From CAYRFF01 sp964423575 (GTDB lineage Bacteria; Bacteroidota; Bacteroidia; Chitinophagales; Saprospiraceae), in NCBI GenBank assembly GCA_964423575.1, contig CAYRFF010000103.1:1-5121 (forward strand): DNA of 5,121 nt. The letters run 5' to 3'. Positions 1 through 5,121 of the stretch are shown here, in pieces (position 1 is the stretch's first letter; each line of letters opens with the position of its first letter). The notes below the pieces were generated by a model. It did not search any database and had not been told where the DNA came from. It worked only from the letters and a program-made list of their open reading frames with translations. The position numbers and the translations under genes are program-made.

Positions 1-2
1 GA

Positions 3-641
3 TTATCTTCCTCTCCAAAAATTTCTCAATGTTGCACTTCACTTTTGAACTTAGGTAATAAAATATTTAAAGCTAGAGTGCAAGAAGTTCAAATTGATTA
101 TCAAAAACTTCAAGGCAACTATGAAATAATTGAAAATAGTGTAAACGCTTTGGAATTTATAATAAAGTCTGAGAGATTTAAACAAGAAATAATCTCATAT
201 AATGGAGGGAAGGGATTTTATTATGTTAAAAAATCATTTTTTAATCATGTGTGCAAAATAGAATCAAATTCAGATGTTTTCAATTCAATTATTTTTGCAA
301 GAGAAAAATTTGGTAGTGATTTACATGTCAAACTAAAGGACTACGTAGCTGACTTGTTTTTCAATATCAACACAGATCCATCACAAGAGAATATCTTAGC
401 ATGCATCCATCCGAGAGATGTTTATATTGAAATTAATCACAGGACTTTAAGCGAATTTAGTATTCCTCAATTTACAAGTCTAATTGCACATGAATGGATG
501 CATACATTGGGCTTTCATCATCCTCCTGTTATTGGAGAGAATCAAGACTACGTTCATGGAACGATACCGTATGTTATTCAGAATATAATATATTGGTTGT
601 GTATTGATTATCAAAATTCAAATTTTAATTATTTCACATAG
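3..641 (+). CDS. Metzincin-like zinc metalloprotease-type protein, 5' end probably outside the window
   Basis: I do not recognise a named gene. The protein ends with a perfect HExxHxxGxxH zinc signature (HEWMHTLGFHH). Counting the TTG codon at 45 as residue 1, the zinc ligands would be H149, H153 and H159 and the general base E150. This is the metzincin pattern and suggests a zinc-dependent peptidase, but no clear Met-turn follows. A TIPYVI stretch comes about 15 residues after the motif, and the protein stops about 40 residues after it, so the catalytic domain is small. The frame is open back to the window edge. The only in-frame ATG is codon 152, inside the active site, so the true start is probably upstream. 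TTG at 45 or GTG at 78 are poor alternatives without a ribosome binding site. No signal peptide is visible in the part seen. The gene is far more AT-rich than the hsd genes and is separated from them by 93 bases, so a shared function is not implied. It could also be a decayed remnant. Confidence 0.6.
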   Translation, partial: LSSSPKISQCCTSLLNLGNKIFKARVQEVQIDYQKLQGNYEIIENSVNALEFIIKSERFKQEIISYNGGKGFYYVKKSFFNHVCKIESNSDVFNSIIFAREKFGSDLHVKLKDYVADLFFNINTDPSQENILACIHPRDVYIEINHRTLSEFSIPQFTSLIAHEWMHTLGFHHPPVIGENQDYVHGTIPYVIQNIIYWLCIDYQNSNFNYFT

Positions 642-660
642 AATTCTAATATAGGTTTAG

Positions 661-702
661 ATTAGGTTATAAGATTCACTATTCACCAATAATTATTTTT
701 TT
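661..702 (+). terminator. Possible weak intrinsic terminator after the metalloprotease-like gene
   Basis: ATT-A-GGT at 661-667 can pair with ACCAAT at 685-690 (six pairs with one bulged A). An AT-rich stretch ending in seven T residues (696-702) follows. The stem is short and weak and the T run does not follow it directly. The same bases also take part in the inverted repeat with 719-731, so this may be chance in an AT-rich spacer. A stop signal here would fit the change from one transcription unit to the next. Confidence 0.2.
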
Positions 703-704
703 CG

Positions 705-711
705 TATTTTG
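705..711 (+). promoter_or_regulatory. Possible Bacteroidota-type -7 box for the hsd operon
   Basis: TATTTTG resembles the Bacteroidota -7 element TAnnTTTG but is one T short. It lies 23 bases before the hsdR ATG, which would give a short leader. No convincing -33 TTTG or TTG element is seen at the expected distance upstream. The TTGAC at 716-720 is too close to the ATG to be a -35 element for hsdR. This is the only spacer before the operon, so a promoter must lie here or upstream; this box is just the best candidate. Confidence 0.2.
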
Positions 712-734
712 CAGCTTGACCTTGTAACCTACGG

Positions 735-3203
735 ATGCTGAACAAGAAAGATCTATCGGAAAGAGACATAAGTACCAAGTTTATCCACCCTGCCCTCATT
801 AAGGCGGGCTGGGAAGATAAAATCCAGATACGGGAAGAAGTATCGCTTACCGATGGACAAATATTTGTGAAAGGGCGGATGGTAAGGCGTGGAACAAAGA
901 AATTTGCGGATTATGTGCTGTATCTGAAGCCTAATCAGCCATTAGCAGTTATTGAAGCAAAGAAAAATACGCTTAGTATCGGTTCCGGAATGCAGCAGGC
1001 ACTCAACTATGCAGATTTGCTGGATGTGCCATTTGCTTTCAGTAGTAATGGAGACGGATTCCTGTTTCATGATAGGACAGTCAGTGATGGACGTATAGAG
1101 ACGGAATTATCACTGGACGAATTCCCTTCTCCGCTGGTCTTATGGGAGAAATACAAACGGTTTAAAGGCTATACGGACGAACAGGAAAAAATTGTCACTC
1201 AGGAATATTTCTTTGATGGAAGTGGCAGAACACCAAGATACTACCAGCAAGTCGCAATTAACAGAACGATGGAAGCCATTGCCAAGGGACAAGACAGAAT
1301 TATGCTTGTCATGGCGACCGGAACAGGAAAGACATATACCGCCTTTCAAATCGCTTATCGCCTATGGAAAGCAAGAGCCAAAAAGCGGATTCTATTTCTG
1401 GCAGACCGTACAGCATTAATCGACCAGACGCGTCGAGGCGATTTCAAGCATTTCAAGGATGCAATGACGATTATCAAAAAGAAAGTCGTACAGAGATCTG
1501 ACGGAAAGGAAGAACTTATCTCTACTCAGAAGCGCGGTATCGATTCAGCAGATAAGGCCTATGAAATATTCCTTGGATTATATCAGGGATTAAGCAGTTC
1601 TGACCCGGAAATGCAGGACGCATACAAGGACTTCTCTCCGGATTTCTTTGATCTGATAATCATAGACGAGTGTCACCGAGGTAGTGCCAGAGAAGATAGT
1701 GCTTGGAGAGAAATACTCGATTATTTCAAGAATGCTACGCATATCGGTCTGACGGCAACACCACGCGAAACAGAAGAAGCGAGCAACTCGGAGTATTTTG
1801 GAGATCCGATTTATACATATTCCCTACGACAAGGAATTGAAGACGGCTTTCTTGCTCCGTATAACGTGATACGCGTAACAATGAATGTCGATGCTGAAGG
1901 CTGGAGACCGGAACAAGGAAAAACAGACAAATCAGGTCAGGAAGTTGAAGACAGAATTTACAATAGAAAAGACTTTGATAAGAGTCTCGTTATCGATGAA
2001 CGTACGGAAGTCGTAGCAGCAAAACTGACCGAATTTCTGAAGGGCTATGACAGATTTGCGAAAGCTATAGTCTTCTGTATCGACATAGACCACGCTGAAA
2101 GGATGAGATCAGCACTGGCTAATCAAAATCCCGACCTCATGAAAAAGAACCACAAGTACGTCATGCGGATAACAGGCGATAACGAGGAAGGGAAACGGGA
2201 ACTCGATAATTTCATCAATCCCGAGGAAACCTATCCGGTAATTGCGACTACTTCCGAGCTGATGACGACCGGTGTGGATGCGCAGACTTGTCAAGTTATC
2301 GTACTCGATACCAATATCTCTTCCATGACCAAGTTCAAACAAATTATCGGGCGTGGAACGCGTATCAACGAGGAATACGGGAAGTTGTACTTTACAATAC
2401 TCGATTTCAGGAATGCAACAGACCTCTTTGCAGATCCGGGCTTTGATGGAGATCCACTCCGCGTAAAACCGGTATCGATGGAGACAGATATCGCGGGCAT
2501 TATTGACGAACAAGAAGAAAACGAAGAACCAATTTTCGATCCGGTAACCGGAGAAGAAATCATATTCGCAGAGCCGGGTGACGATCCGTATAGCGAAGGA
2601 GTTCCCGGCACAACAGTCGGCGATCCGCCACCTGAACCCAGAGAAAAAATCTATGTAAATAATGTAGATGTTTCCGTACTGCACACGAGAACCATGTACT
2701 TTGATCAGCATGGGAAACCGGTAACAACCAGTCTCAAAGACCATACAAGAGAAATTATCAGAGGACAATATGCATCATTGGATGATTTTCTGAACAAATG
2801 GCAGAGTTCCGACCGTAAGGAAGCTATTATCGAAGAGCTGAAAGAGCAAGGAATCCTTGTTGACGCATTGTACGGAGCAGTAAATCGGGAACTCGACCTC
2901 TTTGACCTTATTTGTCATGTCGCCTACGATCAACCGCCCTTGACCAGGAAAGAACGCGCAGAAAATGTTAAAAAACGCAACTACTTTGCCAAGTACGGCG
3001 AGCAGGCAAGAAAGGTATTGGAAGCGCTGCTGGAGAAATACGCAGATCAGGGAATCCAGAACATCGAAGACAGAAAGATTCTCACTATTCCGCCAATAAA
3101 TGAATTTGGGACCCCTCTTGAAATCATTAGAGCATTCGGAAGTGTGGAAGAATATGAGAAAGCCATCAGGGAAATGAGTGAAGAACTATATAATGTTGCC
3201 TGA
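735..3203 (+). CDS. hsdR: Type I restriction enzyme, restriction/translocation subunit HsdR (EcoAI/EcoEI-like)
   Basis: HsdR is the motor and nuclease subunit of a type I R-M complex: bound to HsdM2-HsdS, it pulls in unmethylated DNA using ATP and cleaves it at a distance. The N-terminal PD-(D/E)xK nuclease shows D59 and E74-A-K76. The superfamily 2 helicase core follows: RYYQ at 168-171 (Q-motif-like), Walker A ATGTGKT 194-200, motif Ia around 218-231, DECH 311-314, TAT 340-342, TTGVD 511-515 and QIIGRGTR 536-543. An acidic, proline-rich linker (about 591-638) leads to the C-terminal domain typical of EcoEI R proteins, thought to contact the methylase core. The 822-residue length fits the type IB group (about 800) and is shorter than EcoKI (about 1170) or EcoR124I (about 1040). 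All key motifs are intact, so it is probably active. ATG 735 is the first possible start, because TGA at 717-719 closes the frame upstream; no Shine-Dalgarno is evident. The stop overlaps the next gene by one base. Confidence 0.96.
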   Translation: MLNKKDLSERDISTKFIHPALIKAGWEDKIQIREEVSLTDGQIFVKGRMVRRGTKKFADYVLYLKPNQPLAVIEAKKNTLSIGSGMQQALNYADLLDVPFAFSSNGDGFLFHDRTVSDGRIETELSLDEFPSPLVLWEKYKRFKGYTDEQEKIVTQEYFFDGSGRTPRYYQQVAINRTMEAIAKGQDRIMLVMATGTGKTYTAFQIAYRLWKARAKKRILFLADRTALIDQTRRGDFKHFKDAMTIIKKKVVQRSDGKEELISTQKRGIDSADKAYEIFLGLYQGLSSSDPEMQDAYKDFSPDFFDLIIIDECHRGSAREDSAWREILDYFKNATHIGLTATPRETEEASNSEYFGDPIYTYSLRQGIEDGFLAPYNVIRVTMNVDAEGWRPEQGKTDKSGQEVEDRIYNRKDFDKSLVIDERTEVVAAKLTEFLKGYDRFAKAIVFCIDIDHAERMRSALANQNPDLMKKNHKYVMRITGDNEEGKRELDNFINPEETYPVIATTSELMTTGVDAQTCQVIVLDTNISSMTKFKQIIGRGTRINEEYGKLYFTILDFRNATDLFADPGFDGDPLRVKPVSMETDIAGIIDEQEENEEPIFDPVTGEEIIFAEPGDDPYSEGVPGTTVGDPPPEPREKIYVNNVDVSVLHTRTMYFDQHGKPVTTSLKDHTREIIRGQYASLDDFLNKWQSSDRKEAIIEELKEQGILVDALYGAVNRELDLFDLICHVAYDQPPLTRKERAENVKKRNYFAKYGEQARKVLEALLEKYADQGIQNIEDRKILTIPPINEFGTPLEIIRAFGSVEEYEKAIREMSEELYNVA

Positions 3204-3991
3204 TGAATAGAAAATTAAGCATTATCCCGACCGATTTACTGAAAAAGTATAAAGAGTCCATCAGCAAGAATCTTGAAGAAGACTTTTCTGCATTGAAGGA
3301 AAGTGAGCTGAGTATAGATAAATTCAGCTTTTATACATCGGTTTCCGCTGTCTTTTCCTCCAAGATTGAGGGAGAAGAAATCGAGCTTGATTCCTATGTG
3401 AAACACAAGCGATATGGTGTTGAATATCAACCTGATTATACGAGAAAAATCGACGATCTCTATGAAGCATATTTATATGCGCAGAGCAATCCACTGAATG
3501 AAAAAAACCTGGCAACCACACACGCACTTATCACTAAGCATATCCTGAGAAAAAACCAACAGGGAGTGATAAGGAAGGGAAATATGTATGTTATCAGTAC
3601 AGATGGCAACATTGATTATGTAGCAGCTCCACCGGATATAGTACCGGCAGAAATGCAGCGTTTTTATGCAGATCTTGAACAACTGATAAACGGGGAACTG
3701 ACATTTGAGGAAACTCTGTATTACGCATCCATGCTCCACCTCGTCTTTGTAAAAATTCATCCTTATAACGATGGAAACGGAAGATGTGCGCGCCTGCTGG
3801 AAAAGTGGTTTCTCGCAGAAAAACTAGGAGAAAAAGCCTGGCTCCTACAGTCTGAAAGATTTTATTATCTTCAGCACCACAGATATTATAACAATATCCG
3901 GCTACTCGGTGTGGAGTACGAGAATCTGAATTATATGGAGGCATTGCCGTTCACGCTGATGCTAGCCACAGCAATAAATTATAAAGATTAA
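3203..3991 (+). CDS. fic: Fic-family AMP-transferase-like protein encoded inside the hsd operon
   Basis: Fic enzymes transfer AMP or another nucleotide phosphate to hydroxyl side chains of target proteins. The catalytic loop HPYNDGNGRCAR (186-197) matches HxFx(D/E)GNGRxxR, with catalytic H186, metal-binding D190, phosphate-binding R194 and R197, and a conservative Phe-to-Tyr change at 188. The substrate flap region is recognisable as GVIRKGNMYV (121-130), then a PPD and helix segment from P143. S52-SKI-E56-G57 matches the (S/T)xxxE(G/N) inhibitory helix motif and lies N-terminal to the Fic core, which makes this a class II Fic whose Glu would block productive ATP binding until relieved. The protein ends about 65 residues after the loop, without the C-terminal winged-helix domain that many longer (about 370-residue) class II relatives have. 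No membrane segment or signal peptide is seen, so it is probably cytoplasmic. The ATG overlaps the hsdR stop as TGATG and hsdM follows after three bases, so translation is coupled. G+C is about 8 points below hsdM. The target is unknown; host or phage factors or the R-M subunits are all possible. Confidence 0.9.
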   Translation: MNRKLSIIPTDLLKKYKESISKNLEEDFSALKESELSIDKFSFYTSVSAVFSSKIEGEEIELDSYVKHKRYGVEYQPDYTRKIDDLYEAYLYAQSNPLNEKNLATTHALITKHILRKNQQGVIRKGNMYVISTDGNIDYVAAPPDIVPAEMQRFYADLEQLINGELTFEETLYYASMLHLVFVKIHPYNDGNGRCARLLEKWFLAEKLGEKAWLLQSERFYYLQHHRYYNNIRLLGVEYENLNYMEALPFTLMLATAINYKD

Positions 3992-3994
3992 ATC

Positions 3995-5121
3995 ATGAGC
4001 AATATAGGAGGCGTCATTAAATCTATCAGGGATATTTTCCGCAAAGACCCCGGTCTGAGTGGAGATGCACAGCGTATCGAGCAACTCGGCTGGATGATAT
4101 TTCTGAAACTCTTTGACGACAAAGACAAGGAAAAGGAGGTTCTCTTCTCCGACTACCGCTCGCCCATTCCCACTGCACTCCAATGGCGCAACTGGGCGGA
4201 AGATGACGAGGGTATCACGGGCGATGAACTCATCAGTTTTATTGACAATAAGCTCTTCCCTACTCTCCGCGATCTGAGTGTAGCAGCCGATGACCGCCTT
4301 GGAATAACCATCCGGCAGATATTCGACGGGACTAATAACTATATGAAGAGCGGAACCACCTTCCGTCAGGCGATTAACAAGCTCAATGAAATCGACTTCA
4401 ATAGAAGCAAGGAACACCATGTATTCAACGTCATATACGAGGAAATTTTACAGGGCCTTGCGGCAAAAAAAGACACGGGAGAATTTTATACACCGCGTGC
4501 GGTAACGCAATTTATCGTCGATATGGTCAATCCAAAACTCGGCGAAAAAGTCCTCGATCCCGCTTGTGGAACCGGTGGATTTTTAGTTTCTGCCACGGAA
4601 AGTCTGAAAACACAAGTAAAAAACATCGAAGACAGGGAAATTCTCCAGAAAACCATCCTTGGGACGGAGTTGAAACCACTGCCTTTCATGCTCAGCGTCA
4701 TCAACCTTATTACGCATGATATTCCCGTTCCATTGATAGAAAACGGCGACTCACTCAGCCGAGAATACAACTCTATCCGGAACAAAGACCGCGTGGATAT
4801 CATCGTTGCCAATCCTCCATTCGGTGGCGTTGTCGGTGACGGTATGGAAAACAATTTCCCCATGAATTACCGCACGCGCGAGAGTGCTGACCTCTTTCTC
4901 ATCCTCTTTATCCGTCTCTTGAAGGAAGGCGGCCGTGCCGGAATCGTTCTCCCCGATGGCAGTTTAACCGGTGAGGGCGTCAAGCAGCGCATTCGTCAGA
5001 AACTCCTTGAGGACTGCAATGTCCACACCATCGTGCGCCTGCCTCAGTCCGTATTCGCGCCTTATGCGACCGTGAATACCAATCTCCTTTTCTTTGAGAA
5101 AGCTTCCGCAAATGATGCCCC
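3995..5121 (+). CDS. hsdM: Type I DNA adenine methyltransferase subunit HsdM, 3' end outside the window
   Basis: HsdM transfers methyl from S-adenosylmethionine to adenine N6 and, with HsdS, forms the modification core to which HsdR binds. The first 375 residues are present, against about 490 in EcoAI-type relatives, and the frame is open to the window end. Residues about 1-140 form the helical HsdM N-terminal domain (IEQLGWMIFLKLFDD near 28-42). EFYTPR at 163-168 marks the entry to the methylase domain. SAM motif I is DPACGTGG (188-195) and the catalytic motif IV is NPPF (273-276), the gamma-class N6-adenine arrangement. There is no frameshift, so modification is probably functional. ATG 3995 is chosen because it follows the fic stop by three bases and starts the family-typical N-terminus; there is no Shine-Dalgarno sequence, so translation is probably coupled to fic. 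The missing part should hold the C-terminal helical region that contacts HsdS, and hsdS is expected next. Confidence 0.95.
   Translation, partial: MSNIGGVIKSIRDIFRKDPGLSGDAQRIEQLGWMIFLKLFDDKDKEKEVLFSDYRSPIPTALQWRNWAEDDEGITGDELISFIDNKLFPTLRDLSVAADDRLGITIRQIFDGTNNYMKSGTTFRQAINKLNEIDFNRSKEHHVFNVIYEEILQGLAAKKDTGEFYTPRAVTQFIVDMVNPKLGEKVLDPACGTGGFLVSATESLKTQVKNIEDREILQKTILGTELKPLPFMLSVINLITHDIPVPLIENGDSLSREYNSIRNKDRVDIIVANPPFGGVVGDGMENNFPMNYRTRESADLFLILFIRLLKEGGRAGIVLPDGSLTGEGVKQRIRQKLLEDCNVHTIVRLPQSVFAPYATVNTNLLFFEKASANDA

Larger units (their letters stand above)
652..731. repeat. Three TAGGTT hexamers, two direct and one inverted, upstream of hsdR
   Basis: TAGGTT occurs at 652-657 and again at 663-668, 11 bases apart or about one helical turn. 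Its reverse complement AACCTA is at 726-731, just before the hsdR start codon. The second and third copies extend to an imperfect inverted repeat: 663-675 matches the reverse complement of 719-731 at 11 of 13 positions, with 43 bases between the arms. The arrangement brackets the likely promoter, so a regulator binding site or a long-range hairpin is possible. The match was found by eye in an AT-rich spacer and could be accidental. Confidence 0.35.

Noticed and set aside
29..58. ATG at 29 as an alternative start for the first gene
   Set aside because: It is in a different frame and meets TAA at 56-58 after nine codons.
203..258. Shine-Dalgarno-like GGAGGGAAGGG followed by ATG at 223
   Set aside because: The ATG opens a frame of only about 12 codons inside the larger metalloprotease-like frame, so it is probably chance.
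716..721. TTGACC as a sigma-70 -35 box for hsdR
   Set aside because: It is only 13 bases before the ATG, leaving no room for a -10 element and start site upstream of the gene.
2109..2768. Long open frame on the minus strand inside hsdR (219 codons)
   Set aside because: It lies wholly within the strongly supported hsdR helicase region. Its translation is rich in Cys, Phe and Ile with no recognisable motif, which is typical of an antisense shadow.
4006..4013. Strong Shine-Dalgarno-like AGGAGG just inside hsdM
   Set aside because: No start codon follows at a useful distance, and the bases encode the conserved Ile-Gly-Gly start of HsdM from ATG 3995.
3962..4420. Minus-strand open frame opposite the start of hsdM (152 codons)
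   Set aside because: It is antisense to the conserved HsdM N-terminal domain and crosses the fic-hsdM junction without its own motif or start signal.
4486..4863. Minus-strand open frame opposite the HsdM catalytic motifs (125 codons)
   Set aside because: The opposite strand encodes DPACGTGG and NPPF, so this is a shadow of hsdM.
1..5121. CRISPR array, tRNA or rRNA gene, insertion sequence
   Set aside because: No regularly spaced repeats, tRNA-like cloverleaf, rRNA-like stretch, transposase gene or terminal inverted repeats were seen on either strand; apart from short edges and one 93-base spacer, the window is coding.

Overview
The window holds most of a type I restriction-modification (R-M) operon of the EcoAI/EcoEI-like (type IB) kind. 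A Fic-family gene sits between the restriction and modification genes, and the tail of an unrelated AT-rich gene precedes the operon. No gene start has a clear Shine-Dalgarno sequence at the usual distance (hsdR, fic and hsdM all lack one), and a weak TATTTTG box lies upstream of hsdR. Both are typical of Bacteroidota, so that phylum is the best guess. The evidence is indirect and I would not name a genus.

Layout. Bases 1-641 carry the 3' part of a gene for a small protein with a metzincin-type zinc-binding motif; my hand count gives about 30% G+C over bases 61-600. Bases 642-734 are a short AT-rich spacer with three copies of TAGGTT, one inverted, and possible terminator and promoter elements. 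Bases 735-3203 encode HsdR (822 residues; about 46% G+C in seven sampled lines). Bases 3203-3991 encode a 262-residue Fic protein (about 41% G+C over bases 3241-3960). Bases 3995-5121 encode the first 375 residues of HsdM (about 49% G+C over bases 4021-5100), cut by the window edge. The expected specificity gene hsdS is not in view and should lie downstream. All genes are on the + strand.

How the genes work together. hsdR and fic overlap by one base (TGATG), and hsdM begins three bases after the fic stop, so the three are almost certainly one translationally coupled transcript. HsdM with HsdS would methylate adenines in a bipartite target. HsdR adds ATP-driven translocation and cleavage of unmodified DNA. 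The Fic protein keeps the full catalytic loop and an N-terminal inhibitory motif, so it looks like an active but self-inhibited nucleotidyl (AMP) transferase. Its target is unknown. The Fic gene inside the hsd operon is the most interesting part of the window. Extra genes between hsdR and hsdM are known from other type I loci, so this is an accessory arrangement worth testing rather than a demonstrably new system.
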